Assembly: GCF_902825405.1 (NCBI RefSeq)
Contig: NZ_CADEAU010000009.1
Location: 1 to 39,685 of the forward strand
DNA from: Micromonospora maritima
Lineage (GTDB): Bacteria > Actinomycetota > Actinomycetes > Mycobacteriales > Micromonosporaceae
Reading direction: 5' to 3'
DNA: 39,685 nucleotides
In this document: positions 14,651 through 22,555 of the stretch, piece by piece
How the letters are laid out: every line of letters begins with the position of its first letter
Position numbering within the stretch: position 1 is the first letter of the stretch
Position numbers and translations under genes: made by a program
The notes under the pieces: generated by a model
Seen by the model: the letters and a program-made list of their open reading frames with translations, nothing else
Databases searched by the model: none
What the model was told of the DNA's origin: nothing

Positions 14651-14965
14651 ATGGGCAGGTATACGTTCGACGCTCCGGCGACGGTGACGCTGCACGTCGA
14701 CGCGGACAGCGAGGACGAGGCGCGGACGATGGTCTACGCGCTGGGCTCCGACAACCCGGACTGGCACCTCGACGAGGGGGTCACGCTGCACGACCTGACC
14801 ATCGGGCAGGCCAACGTGAAGACGGTCGAGTGCGTCAGCGGCCCCGAGGACGAGTACGAGTACGACGAGGACGACGACGAGAACGAGTGCGAGGGGCACG
14901 AGTCGCTGGACGGAGCCCACGAGGGCGAGAGCGTCTACTGCGACGGGTCGTGCCGCAAGCGCTGA
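14651..14965 (+). CDS. acidic hypothetical protein (104 aa)
   Basis: ATG at 14651 with GAGG seven bases upstream. The first 60 residues form an alpha/beta unit (YTFDAPATVTLHVDADSEDE, ARTMVYALGSDN). A strongly acidic tract follows (Asp/Glu/Tyr-rich, around residues 65-85), then a CDGSCRKR tail. Such Asp/Glu runs can mimic DNA, but there is no further evidence for that here. Confidence 0.82.
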   Translation: MGRYTFDAPATVTLHVDADSEDEARTMVYALGSDNPDWHLDEGVTLHDLTIGQANVKTVECVSGPEDEYEYDEDDDENECEGHESLDGAHEGESVYCDGSCRKR

Positions 14966-15047
14966 CCGTGCGCTGACGGTGGGGCATCCGGCTTCGGCCG
15001 GGTGCCCGCGCCACCACCGCACGGGTGGAGGAAGGCAGGGTGCGGAC

Positions 15048-15674
15048 ATGCCGCGCACCATCACCAAGGAGTGGACCGTCTACACGTTCGAGGAGCTGAC
15101 CGAGGAGGCGCAGGCGAAGGCCGTCGAGAAGCTGCGCGAGCGGCGGGCGAGCTACTTCGACGAGCACGACCGGGAGACCATCGGCCAGGACATCGTCTAC
15201 ACCCTGGCGGAGAAGTTCCGCTCGCCCGGCTGGGACACCTTCGGTGCGGGCGACTTCCCCGGGATCGACCGCGTGCAGATCGACGGGTGGAGCATCGACT
15301 ACCCGCTCTACGTCGAGGCGAGCGGCGCGCTCGACCGGGAGAACGCCCCCGCGCTGCCGTGGGTGGACGAGATCGAGCGGGTCGATCTGGAGGCGGGCCG
15401 GCACTACACCCGGATCAGCGTGGTGGAGGCCGACCCCGAGTGCACCTGCACGTCGGACCCGTACGCCCCGCACGATGAGGGCTGCCCCACGCTCACCGCG
15501 CCGAGGCTCTCGGAGGACGCGGAGGGGGCGATGGAGCAGGCCGTGCGGGACGCGCTGCACGACGCCGCCAAGGCCGGGGAAGCCGAGTGGGAGTACATGA
15601 CCGGCGAGGAGCGGGCGAGGGACGAGGCCGTCGACATGGAGCTGGAGTTCGAGGAGGACGGCACGCCGTTCTGA
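15048..15674 (+). CDS. acidic hypothetical protein of a recurrent phage type (208 aa)
   Basis: ATG at 15048 with AGGG seven bases upstream. It begins MPRTITKEWTVYTFEELTEE followed by AQAKAVEKLRERRASYFDEH. The opening 'vYtFdELseeAqekAiek..' is a pattern I know from phage proteins of unknown function. The middle holds a globular part (DFPGIDRVQIDGWSIDYPLY) and the C-terminal third is acidic and helical (EEGCP-like segment CTCTSDPYAPHDEGCP, then a long helix). Very acidic overall. Function unknown. Confidence 0.86.
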   Translation: MPRTITKEWTVYTFEELTEEAQAKAVEKLRERRASYFDEHDRETIGQDIVYTLAEKFRSPGWDTFGAGDFPGIDRVQIDGWSIDYPLYVEASGALDRENAPALPWVDEIERVDLEAGRHYTRISVVEADPECTCTSDPYAPHDEGCPTLTAPRLSEDAEGAMEQAVRDALHDAAKAGEAEWEYMTGEERARDEAVDMELEFEEDGTPF

Positions 15675-15754
15675 CCGTGCGCTGACGGTGGCCGCCGGGC
15701 CGAGAGGTCCGGCGGCGCGCCACCTCCGCACGGAGGAGAGAGGCAGGGCTCACG

Positions 15755-16339
15755 ATGAGCGAAGCGATCGAGCGGGTGCAGGTCCTCCACGGCCACACGG
15801 GCGAGGAGTCCGCGTACCTGGTCGAGGACTACCCGTACGGGTTCCGGCTGCGGTGCCAGATCCGGTACTGGATCGAGACCGCCGAGAAGGGGGCCAAGAA
15901 GGGGCAGCAGCGGCTCATGTCCCAGACCACGAACCCGAAGAAGCCCGGGGAGCCGTGGAACAAGCCGAAGGGCAGCACCTACGTGCTGATGGCCGTGATG
16001 TACCTGGACGGGGAGGGCCACGTGCAGTGGACCGGCGTGAGCGAGTACGGGCTGACCCCCGTGCACGACGCACGCTGGCGGCTGTGGGGCGTCGTCGACC
16101 AGCTCGACGACGAGCAGCGCCGACTGTACGACCTGCTGCTCAAGGCGTCGCAGCGCTCCGCCCGGCAGTGGGAGGAGTGGGAGGAGCGCGTGAGCCGCGT
16201 CGCCGACCACATCCGCGAGACCGGGCAGGAGCCGGAGCTGGTCAACGGCATCTGGAAGCTGCCCACCGGCGGCACGCTCTACATGCTCGACGCCATGCCG
16301 GAGATCGTCGCGTACGCCCGACAGCGGCTGGACGGCTGA
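15755..16339 (+). CDS. hypothetical protein (194 aa)
   Basis: ATG at 15755 with AGGG six bases upstream. Two parts: a strand-rich N-terminus (SAYLVEDYPYGFRLRCQIRY, WIETAEKGAKKGQQRLMSQT, TYVLMAVMYLDGEGHVQW) and a helical C-terminal half (EEWEERVSRVADHIRETGQE). Proteins with 'A.lV.DYPYGfrLRc..RyWiE...kGqR..sQT.NPK' recur in actinobacterial phages, without an assigned role that I know. Confidence 0.86.
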   Translation: MSEAIERVQVLHGHTGEESAYLVEDYPYGFRLRCQIRYWIETAEKGAKKGQQRLMSQTTNPKKPGEPWNKPKGSTYVLMAVMYLDGEGHVQWTGVSEYGLTPVHDARWRLWGVVDQLDDEQRRLYDLLLKASQRSARQWEEWEERVSRVADHIRETGQEPELVNGIWKLPTGGTLYMLDAMPEIVAYARQRLDG

Positions 16340-16418
16340 CCGCGCGCTGATGGTGGCGCACCGGCCCCCGGGTCGGCGCGCTGCCACCTCCGCGTGGAGG
16401 AGAAAGGCAGGGGCTGTG

Positions 16419-16673
16419 ATGGACAGCATCGAAGTGTGCACGGAGTACCTGGAGAAGTGGCTGCTCAACGACCCTTCGGAGGTGCTGTTCGAGGCGCAGG
16501 AGGTCGCGCGATGCGGCGACCTGGAGGAGCTGGAGCAGTTCGTGGTCGGGGTGCTGGACGACGCCCCGGCGGGATCCTCCGCGTGGCACACCCGCCGGGC
16601 GTTCACCCCGGGCGAGCTGGAGACCCGGATCGACTGGGCGGAGGTGTCCCGGACGATCCTCTGTGAGGACTGA
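16419..16673 (+). CDS. helical hypothetical protein (84 aa)
   Basis: ATG at 16419 with AGGGG five bases upstream. Product MDSIEVCTEYLEKWLLNDPS then EVLFEAQEVARCGDLEELEQ: acidic and helical, ending RTILCED. Not recognised. The next gene's type A element begins straight after its stop. Confidence 0.82.
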   Translation: MDSIEVCTEYLEKWLLNDPSEVLFEAQEVARCGDLEELEQFVVGVLDDAPAGSSAWHTRRAFTPGELETRIDWAEVSRTILCED

Positions 16674-16755
16674 TCGTGCGTTGATGGTGGCGCACCGGCC
16701 CCTGGGTCGGCGCGCTGCCACCCGCCGCACGAGCGGGAGAGAGTGAGGCGACACG
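16674..16755 (+). repeat. type A element copy with compensatory U-A pair
   Basis: Outer stem TCGTGCG (16674-16680) pairs with CGCACGA (16726-16732): where most copies have C-G at the base, this one has U-A. Inner arm GGTGGCGCACCGGCC pairs with GGTCGGCGCGCTGCCACC. Confidence 0.85.
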
Positions 16756-17007
16756 ATGTCGCAGACCGTGCTCCAGAAGGGCGAGCTGTACCCCGTCGCG
16801 CCGGGCGAGCCGCTGCCGCGGGGCGCCGGCCGCCAGAACCTGCGGGTGAAGGCCACCGGCGAGAAGCGTCCGCCGCGCAAGGGCGAGTGGTACCTGTCCG
16901 GCGCGACCATCGAGGGCTACCGGGCACCGAACGACCTGACGCAGGAGCACCAGATCGGCGAGCTGGTCGAGGGCGAGACGGTGACCATCTGGCGCTCGAA
17001 GGGCTGA
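16756..17007 (+). CDS. small beta-rich hypothetical protein (83 aa)
   Basis: ATG at 16756 with GAGG seven bases upstream. Basic, Gly/Pro-rich, strand-turn sequence (QKGELYPVAPGEPLPRGAGR, KRPPRKGEWYLSGATIEGYR, GELVEGETVTIWRSKG), typical of a small barrel. Not recognised. Confidence 0.82.
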   Translation: MSQTVLQKGELYPVAPGEPLPRGAGRQNLRVKATGEKRPPRKGEWYLSGATIEGYRAPNDLTQEHQIGELVEGETVTIWRSKG

Positions 17008-17090
17008 CCGTGCACCGACGGTGCCGCGCGGGCCGAGCTGGTCCGCGCGGCGCCGCCCGTCGCACGGCGGGAGGAAGTGAGGGGCGAGAT

Positions 17091-17504
17091 ATGGCCGAGC
17101 TGACGTACGACGACCTGATGACGGCCCGGGGCGACCGGATCACCCCGTACGGCATCTTCGGGATCCTGCGCGACCTGAAGGCCGAGCTGGCCGACATCCA
17201 GGAGAGCGAGGGCGTCGAGGACCTGGACGTGGCCGAGCGAATCGAGTCGGTCGAGGCGCTGATCGAGGGCATGGACAACTCCACCCTCGGCGCGAAGTGG
17301 ATCGTCGAGAACGGCGGGACGCTGATCAACGACGCCGACTTCGAGGAGTTCTGCGAGGACGACGTCAAGGAGAACTCGGGCCACCCGACGCACCCGGTGT
17401 GGGGTTTCGTCAACTGGGAGGAGTACGCCGACCACGTCCGGACCGACTGGACCGAGGTCACCGTCGGGGCCGGCGAGTTCGAGGGCACCTGGTGGGTTCG
17501 CTGA
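17091..17504 (+). CDS. hypothetical protein, antirestriction-like size and charge (137 aa)
   Basis: ATG at 17091 with GAGGGG six bases upstream. It begins MAELTYDDLMTARGDRITPY and GIFGILRDLKAELADIQESE, is very acidic with long helices, and ends in GAGEFEGTWWVR. Not recognised; acidity alone does not show a DNA-mimic role. Flanked by type A elements. Confidence 0.83.
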   Translation: MAELTYDDLMTARGDRITPYGIFGILRDLKAELADIQESEGVEDLDVAERIESVEALIEGMDNSTLGAKWIVENGGTLINDADFEEFCEDDVKENSGHPTHPVWGFVNWEEYADHVRTDWTEVTVGAGEFEGTWWVR

Positions 17505-17585
17505 CCGTGCACTGACGGTGCGGCACCGGGCTGCGGTCCGGTGCCGGGCCGCCCGTCGCACGGCGGGAGGAGCGGAGGAGTGGAG

Positions 17586-17837
17586 ATGCACGACGAAGAC
17601 GAGCGCGAGGCATACGACGGGCAGGAGGACGCCACGGTCGACCGGGTCGCCCGGTACCTGCGGGACAACTACGGCCCGAACGACGCGCAGCTCACGGAGG
17701 AGCAGCTGCTGGACCTGGTGGCCGCACACGCCAGCACGATCCGGCAGGCCATCGAGATGGGGTCGTTCGCCTACTACGCGGGCGACGAGATCGCCGACGC
17801 GGCGGGGCTGGACTACATCGGCCCCGACGAGAGCTGA
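17586..17837 (+). CDS. acidic helical hypothetical protein (83 aa)
   Basis: ATG at 17586 with GGAGGAG five bases upstream. Product MHDEDEREAYDGQEDATVDR then VARYLRDNYGPNDAQLTEEQ and IRQAIEMGSFAYYAGDEIAD. Helical, strongly acidic. Not recognised. Confidence 0.82.
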   Translation: MHDEDEREAYDGQEDATVDRVARYLRDNYGPNDAQLTEEQLLDLVAAHASTIRQAIEMGSFAYYAGDEIADAAGLDYIGPDES

Positions 17838-17918
17838 TCGTGCGCTGACGGTGGCGGCCGGGCTCCGGCCCGGACGCTGCCGCCGCCGCACGGCGGAGGA
17901 AGACTCAGAGGTTCAGCA

Positions 17919-18239
17919 ATGCGTTTCGTGGCAACGATCAGCGCGCCTGGCCGCCCGCTGGCTGGCAGCGCTTCGCCCGAGTTCAACACCGCACAGGAGG
18001 CGTGGTGGTGGCTGTACCACGCCAGATGCAGCCAAGAGCGCTCCGCTCCCTGCGGCCTGTGCAACGACACCCTGACGCACGGGGTGTTCGGAGACTGCGA
18101 CGACGACAGCGACACGGGGCGCGAGCTAGCGGCCAACGCCAAAGGGGGAACGGGGGAGGGTGTGGTGCTCGCCCTGCTGCCCGGTAGTGGCGACGCCGAG
18201 GCGCAAGCAGAGTACCGGGTCGCGCTCGCGGCCGGCTGA
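17919..18239 (+). CDS. hypothetical protein (106 aa)
   Basis: ATG at 17919 with AGAGG seven bases upstream. Central Cys/His cluster (HARCSQERSAPCGLCNDTLT) with CxxC could bind zinc. Codon use is a little less GC-biased than in its neighbours (for example MRFVATISAPGRPLAGSASP is written with several A/T-ending codons), which may mark a later arrival. Not recognised. Confidence 0.8.
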   Translation: MRFVATISAPGRPLAGSASPEFNTAQEAWWWLYHARCSQERSAPCGLCNDTLTHGVFGDCDDDSDTGRELAANAKGGTGEGVVLALLPGSGDAEAQAEYRVALAAG

Positions 18240-18319
18240 TCGTGCGGGTGATGGTGGCTGCCGGGCTCCGGTCCGGCCGCTGCCACCGCCGCACGGCGGA
18301 GATTGGCAGGGTGGTCGAG

Positions 18320-18526
18320 ATGGCGAGGCTGACGTTCTACGCCTACAACGGGGCACGGTACGTGACGAACGTCGGGGTGTGGGAGAACGTCTCCACGCCG
18401 CCGCGCATCGGGGAGAAGGTGAGCCTGCCCGCGCTGCGGTACGACGAGCGGGTCACGGACATCGAGTGGACGGGACCCGACGAGGCCGACGTGACCCTGG
18501 GCGAGCCGACGCCCCGGGAGGACTGA
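18320..18526 (+). CDS. small beta-rich hypothetical protein (68 aa)
   Basis: ATG at 18320 with AGGGTGG upstream. MARLTFYAYNGARYVTNVGV, then WENVSTPPRIGEKVSLPALR: strands and turns, a compact barrel by eye. The next gene begins three bases after its stop without any type A element, so the pair is probably translated together. Confidence 0.82.
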   Translation: MARLTFYAYNGARYVTNVGVWENVSTPPRIGEKVSLPALRYDERVTDIEWTGPDEADVTLGEPTPRED

Positions 18527-18529
18527 GCC

Positions 18530-18802
18530 GTGGCGGCGCGGCCGGTGGTCGAGGTCGACGTGGTGGGCAACGGACTCGCCCACGTCTACATCGAGGGCGT
18601 CGAGGACGAGGGCGGCCGGCGGCTGCTCCAAGCGGGCAGCGAGCGCGGCCGGGTCTACACCCTGGGCGAGTTCGACGACCCGCGGATCGAGTCGAACAAC
18701 TGGGCGAACCTGGCCCGGAAGGCGGCGAGGCAGTTCGGATTACACGGCACGGTGGAGATCAACAACGAGGTCACCTTGCAGGTGCAGACGTTCGAGGTCT
18801 GA
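18530..18802 (+). CDS. hypothetical protein (90 aa)
   Basis: GTG at 18530, three bases after the previous stop, with GGGAGGA inside the end of the upstream gene. The product (MAARPVVEVDVVGNGLAHVY, then EGVEDEGGRRLLQAGSERGR) is alpha/beta. No type A element precedes it, as is usual for coupled genes here. Not recognised. Confidence 0.82.
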   Translation: MAARPVVEVDVVGNGLAHVYIEGVEDEGGRRLLQAGSERGRVYTLGEFDDPRIESNNWANLARKAARQFGLHGTVEINNEVTLQVQTFEV

Positions 18803-18881
18803 CGCTCGGGTGATGGTGGCTGCCGGGCTACGGTCCGGCGGCTGGCCACCGCCGCGCGGCGGAGAGAGGCAGGGCCGCACG

Positions 18882-19073
18882 ATGGCCAAGGAGCAGGCGC
18901 AGCAGGACGAGCTGCCGGAGACCACCACGGCGGTCGCCGCGAACGGGCACCTGATGGTGTACCGGGTCGTCGGCCGGTGGCCGGACGGCGCGTTCAGGAC
19001 GAGCCAGTGGGACGCCTACTGCGCGCCGAACTGCGGCGCGTGCGCCGAGGGCTACTCGCGGCCCAACTGGTGA
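18882..19073 (+). CDS. small Cys-rich hypothetical protein (63 aa)
   Basis: ATG at 18882 with AGGG seven bases upstream. The N-terminus is Gln/Glu-rich; the C-terminal part has WDAYCAPNCGACAEGYSRPNW, with three Cys in CxxxCxxC order, a possible metal or redox site. Not recognised. Confidence 0.8.
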   Translation: MAKEQAQQDELPETTTAVAANGHLMVYRVVGRWPDGAFRTSQWDAYCAPNCGACAEGYSRPNW

Positions 19074-19163
19074 CGGTCGAGGCTCGCTCGGGTGATGGTG
19101 GGGCACCGGCTCCGGTCGGTGCCTCCGCCACCTGTCGAGCGGCAGGAGGAAGCGAGGTTGATC
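19074..19163 (+). repeat. type A element copy with re-invented outer stem
   Basis: Here the outer stem is CGCTCG (19085-19090) with CGAGCG (19136-19141), a different sequence from the common CCGTGCG/CGCACGG but equally complementary. The inner GGTGGGGCACCGG...CCACC hairpin is kept. Confidence 0.85.
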
Positions 19164-19634
19164 GTGGGTGGGCAGGACATCCGGGGAATGCGCGTTGACG
19201 AGCTGGTCGACGGGTACTTCGCGGCGGCCGAGGTCTGCGAGGAGAACATCTGCGACCACGTGACCGTGGGCGAGGACGGCGACCTGATCCCCGTCACCAT
19301 GGTCGAGATCATCCGGTGGTCGGAGTTCGGGATCGGGCCATGGGCAGGCGCGACGGTGCGGCAGCTCGACGCGGTGACGCGGACGATCTGCAACAACTAC
19401 TCGGCGGCCGGGGTCAATCACCGCGACGAGGACTTCACCGAGGACGGCCTGCTGGAGGTCGAGTGGACGGTGTGGGTGCAGCCGTACCAGACGCTCGACT
19501 ACGCGTTGAGCAGCATCCGGAGCTTCGACCCGAGAGGGCCGGTGGGCTTCCACAACAACTCCAACGGGGCGTACGGCGCGACGGGCAACGTGGTCCGCGA
19601 GGTCCGCGAGGCCGTCGCGGCCCTGGAGGGCTGA
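19164..19634 (+). CDS. hypothetical protein (156 aa)
   Basis: GTG at 19164 with GAGG six bases upstream; an ATG at 19188 (MRVDELVDGYF) is a second possibility without a good Shine-Dalgarno. Alpha/beta protein with DYALSSIRSFDPRGPVGFHN and an acidic N-terminal half. The next gene starts three bases after its stop. Not recognised. Confidence 0.82.
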   Translation: MGGQDIRGMRVDELVDGYFAAAEVCEENICDHVTVGEDGDLIPVTMVEIIRWSEFGIGPWAGATVRQLDAVTRTICNNYSAAGVNHRDEDFTEDGLLEVEWTVWVQPYQTLDYALSSIRSFDPRGPVGFHNNSNGAYGATGNVVREVREAVAALEG

Positions 19635-19637
19635 GCA

Positions 19638-19979
19638 ATGGAGGTCACGCGACCCGCGTACGTGCTTGACCACCCGCGCGGGTGGCGGCACCTGTACCGC
19701 TTCCCCAACGGGCTCGGCGCGTCGGTGATCCCGTACAACCCGGCCGTCGCGGACCTGACGCAGGGCACGGTCGACGTGCTCTTCATCGAGTGGAGCGGCG
19801 CCGGGCCGGACGACTGGACGGAGTGGAAGCCGCAGGACTGGGCGGCCGTGGAGGACTTCATCCGGCAGGTCGACAGTCAGGGGGGTGATGTCTACTACGG
19901 AACGGGCGGCTGCGAGCTGGAGTGCGTGCCGGAGGCCGAGGTGCCGGCGCTGCTCCAGCTCATCGCCGCGCTGCGCTGA
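19638..19979 (+). CDS. hypothetical protein (113 aa)
   Basis: ATG at 19638, three bases after the previous stop; GGAGGG lies in the end of the upstream gene. The fold looks alpha/beta (WRHLYRFPNGLGASVIPYNP, VDVLFIEWSGAGPDDWTEWK, VPALLQLIAALR). No type A element before it, consistent with coupling. Not recognised. Confidence 0.83.
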   Translation: MEVTRPAYVLDHPRGWRHLYRFPNGLGASVIPYNPAVADLTQGTVDVLFIEWSGAGPDDWTEWKPQDWAAVEDFIRQVDSQGGDVYYGTGGCELECVPEAEVPALLQLIAALR

Positions 19980-20055
19980 CGTGCGGGTGATGGTGGCTGC
20001 CGGGCTTCGGTCCGGCCGCTGCCACCGCCGCACGGCGGAGGAATGAGGCAGGACG

Positions 20056-20493
20056 ATGAAGATCACCGATTACATGGCGGCCAGCGAGGAAGACCGGGCG
20101 GCGGCGAGGAAGGCGCTCAGCCGGCGTGCGGACAGTGCGACGCGGCGACTGCGGCGCATGACCGAGGCCGAGATGGCCGAGGTGGCCAGGGCGCGCTTCC
20201 CCGAGGCGGTGAAGCTGCGGGTGGCGGTCGACGACGGCGACGACGCGTGGTGCATGGCGGTGGGCATCTACGGCCCGCGCGGACAGCGGTTCGCCCTGGA
20301 CGACTACGACCGCGACCCGCGGCTCGACCGCAAGCTCCAGACTCTGGTCGAGCAGGCGTGGGAGTTCGAGGGCGGCAAGGAGGAGTGGCCGAACGTCGAC
20401 GACGACGACGCTCGGGACTACGAGTTCGACGGCGACGTCCAGGAGATCCGACTGCCGCGCCGCTCCGGTGCGCCGGCCGGCGACGAGGGCTGA
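20056..20493 (+). CDS. hypothetical protein (145 aa)
   Basis: ATG at 20056 with GAGG seven bases upstream. The first 50 residues are a basic amphipathic helix (EDRAAARKALSRRADSATRR), the middle has strands (VKLRVAVDDGDDAWCMAVGI) and the C-terminal third is acidic. Not recognised. Type A elements on both sides. Confidence 0.83.
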   Translation: MKITDYMAASEEDRAAARKALSRRADSATRRLRRMTEAEMAEVARARFPEAVKLRVAVDDGDDAWCMAVGIYGPRGQRFALDDYDRDPRLDRKLQTLVEQAWEFEGGKEEWPNVDDDDARDYEFDGDVQEIRLPRRSGAPAGDEG

Positions 20494-20573
20494 ACCGTAC
20501 GGGAGATGGTGGCGCGCCGGGGCGACCCGGTGCGCTGCCACCGTCGTACGGACGGAGGGATGAGGTCGATGAG
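20494..20573 (+). repeat. type A element copy with G-C to A-U compensation
   Basis: Outer stem CCGTACG (20495-20501) pairs with CGTACGG (20545-20551). The usual central G-C pair has become A-U on both sides, a clear compensatory change. Confidence 0.87.
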
Positions 20574-20990
20574 ATGGGTGACAAGAGGTTCGAGTTCGAC
20601 GCGCTGGTGACCGCGACCTTCGCGGTGTTCGCGCCGACGTTGCTCGACGCGGCAGCGAAGGTGCGGGCGGTCCAGGAGGAAGACCCGGCCCGCCTCGACG
20701 AGGATGTGGTGCTCCGGGCGATCTCCTGGGGCAACCAGGTGGGCGCGGAGCTGAAGCTGCTGGTCGACGGCGGCATGGGAGACCCGGTCATCCTCGACCG
20801 GATGAGCGACCCGGCAACCCGACCGCCGGACATCGACCCCGAGGAACTGCTGGGCGAGGCGAGCCGCTACCTGCTGGCCGTGCAACGCACGGACGCCACC
20901 GAGCAGATCAACGCGCTGCGAGCCCTGGTCAACCTGGCGCTCGCTCGCTGGCCGGAGGTTGCCGAGCGGGTGCTCGGCGGCCGGATCTGA
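20574..20990 (+). CDS. helical hypothetical protein (138 aa)
   Basis: ATG at 20574 with GAGG eight bases upstream. Almost all helix (ALVTATFAVFAPTLLDAAAK, EELLGEASRYLLAVQRTDAT, INALRALVNLALARWPEVAE). Acidic overall. Not recognised. Flanked by type A elements. Confidence 0.83.
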   Translation: MGDKRFEFDALVTATFAVFAPTLLDAAAKVRAVQEEDPARLDEDVVLRAISWGNQVGAELKLLVDGGMGDPVILDRMSDPATRPPDIDPEELLGEASRYLLAVQRTDATEQINALRALVNLALARWPEVAERVLGGRI

Positions 20991-21069
20991 TCGCGCACTG
21001 ACGGTGGGGCATCGGCGGCAGCGCCGGTGCCCGCGCCGCCCGTCGCGCGACGGGAGGGATGGAGGCGAC

Positions 21070-21426
21070 ATGACCTACGGCTGCGGCAACGAAGAGTGCG
21101 TCGATTGCTACCCGCTGATCTACCGCTGCGAGCACGGGACGGACTTCCCGGAGCCGGTGCCCAACGGGCAGCCGGTGCCGGACTGCGAGGAACTCGGCTG
21201 CGAGGACGAGGGCGGCCACAGCGACGGCGACGGGTGCGCCACCTACTACAGCGAGCACTCCGTCACCCGGGTCTACGAGGAGGCGGAGAGCGACCAGGTC
21301 TACGTCGGTGACCTGGAGCCCGGGGACACGTTCGAGGAGAACGACAGCATCTGGCGAGTCAACGAGGTGACCACGGTTGGACCCGAGGTCCACATCGACC
21401 TCGAATACGTCGGCGAATGCGAGTAG
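21070..21426 (+). CDS. Cys-rich acidic hypothetical protein (118 aa)
   Basis: ATG at 21070 with GGAGG four bases upstream. Cysteines at the N-terminus (MTYGCGNEECVDCYPLIYRC) and again around DCEELGCED suggest a metal site. The C-terminal half is a strand-rich unit (SDQVYVGDLEPGDTFEENDS). Not recognised. Confidence 0.82.
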   Translation: MTYGCGNEECVDCYPLIYRCEHGTDFPEPVPNGQPVPDCEELGCEDEGGHSDGDGCATYYSEHSVTRVYEEAESDQVYVGDLEPGDTFEENDSIWRVNEVTTVGPEVHIDLEYVGECE

Positions 21427-21520
21427 CAGGACGCGACCACCGCGCACTGACGGTGCCGGCCGGGCAGGTGTCCGGCCAGTGCCGCCCGCCGCGCGGCGGG
21501 AGGAAGCGAGGGCACAGACC

Positions 21521-21913
21521 ATGACGGTTCCGACGCAGGGCGAGCTGGAGAAGCTGACCGACGACGAGGTCCTGGAGTTGCTGCACGCCTACCGGGACGA
21601 GTACGACCGGCGGGCGGGAGGCAACCTGCTGACGCTGGTCCGCAAGCTGCTGGCGGAGTCCGACGAGCTGGACGAGAGCGACGTGCCGATCAAGGTCGTC
21701 TTCTTCTCCGACGAGTACGACAACGGCTGGTTCTACAAGGGCTACAGCGCCCGGGCGTACCTGAAGGGGGAGGCCGAGCCGATCGACCTCTACTTCGACG
21801 ACGACGAACTCGAAGCCCTGCTCGCCGACCACAGCGACTCGGCGGGACCGCACAGCCAGCTCATGGTGGACCTGGTGCTCGACTCCATCGACGAGGAGCC
21901 GTGCGACCACTGA
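21521..21913 (+). CDS. acidic hypothetical protein (130 aa)
   Basis: ATG at 21521 with GAGGG eight bases upstream. N-terminal helices (LEKLTDDEVLELLHAYRDEY) lead into a strand region (IKVVFFSDEYDNGWFYKGYS) and an acidic C-terminus. Not recognised. Confidence 0.83.
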   Translation: MTVPTQGELEKLTDDEVLELLHAYRDEYDRRAGGNLLTLVRKLLAESDELDESDVPIKVVFFSDEYDNGWFYKGYSARAYLKGEAEPIDLYFDDDELEALLADHSDSAGPHSQLMVDLVLDSIDEEPCDH

Positions 21914-21992
21914 TCGCGCGTTGACGGTGGCCGCCGGGCCGAGAGGTCCGGCGACTGCCGCCTGCCGTGCGGCAGGAGGAAGGAGCCCGACG

Positions 21993-22256
21993 ATGGGGTC
22001 AACCACGCAGGTGCGCAGGGGTGTTACCAACTGGTCGGTAGACGACATGGCTGGGAGCTTCGAGATCTGCGAGCTGATCGGAGCGACGCGCCAGCAGGTA
22101 ACCAATTGGCAAGAGCGGGCGTCTTCGGGATTCCCGGAGCCGCTGCTTCGCCTGCGGTGCGGACCGGTGTTCAGCCGGACGGAGGTGCTGGAGTGGTGGG
22201 AGTGGTACCAGCACACGCCTAAGCATGTGGCGGCGATGGAGCGCACCGCGCGTTGA
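21993..22256 (+). CDS. AlpA/excisionase-like helix-turn-helix protein (87 aa)
   Basis: ATG at 21993 with AAGGAG seven bases upstream. The segment SFEICELIGATRQQVTNWQE followed by RASSGFPEPLLRLRCGPVFS and RTEVLEWWEWY is the winged-helix layout of AlpA and related excisionase-like proteins: 'EI.e.lGvsrqqV..W..r..FPeP...l..g.vw...eV..W'. It could be a regulator or a recombination directionality factor; no integrase is seen in the window. Confidence 0.85.
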   Translation: MGSTTQVRRGVTNWSVDDMAGSFEICELIGATRQQVTNWQERASSGFPEPLLRLRCGPVFSRTEVLEWWEWYQHTPKHVAAMERTAR

Positions 22257-22327
22257 CGGTGGCCGCCGGGCCGATGGGTCCGGCGGCTCGCCGCCTGCCG
22301 CGCGGCAGGAGGAAGGGGCGCTGAACA
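22257..22327 (+). repeat. type A element copy, outer stem CCGCGCG/CGCGCGG
   Basis: Left outer arm 22246-22252 overlaps the last codons of the upstream gene; right arm is 22299-22305. The inner stem GGTGGCCGCCGGGCC / GGTCCGGCGGC...GCCGCC is kept. Confidence 0.83.
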
Positions 22328-22555
22328 GTGGCGCGAGGAACGGTGACTTTCGAGCTGAGCGGGGATCGCGGCAAGACCTTCACGATCTTGGAGGAGGGGC
22401 TGACCTTCCAGGAGGCGGGGCGGGCGCTGGGCCGCCTGCGGGAGCGGCGCCAGGTCGACCGGGTCGCCCCGAACGCGGGTGTCTACGAGCTGCACTCGGT
22501 CGGCGGCGACACGGTGTGGCGCTGGCGCGAGGAGCCGGCGACGGCCGCTGGGTGA
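22328..22555 (+). CDS. small hypothetical protein (75 aa)
   Basis: GTG at 22328 with AAGGGG nine bases upstream. Product MARGTVTFELSGDRGKTFTI then LEEGLTFQEAGRALGRLRER: strand, helix, strand (VYELHSVGGDTVWRWREE). Basic. The codons at its 3' end form the left outer arm of the next type A element. Not recognised. Confidence 0.78.
   Translation: MARGTVTFELSGDRGKTFTILEEGLTFQEAGRALGRLRERRQVDRVAPNAGVYELHSVGGDTVWRWREEPATAAG

Noticed and set aside
15404..17668. Very long minus-strand frame (754 codons) across the rightward operon
   Set aside because: Antisense shadow of GC-rich genes; it runs through several type A elements and has Ser/Pro/Arg-rich composition typical of non-coding frames.
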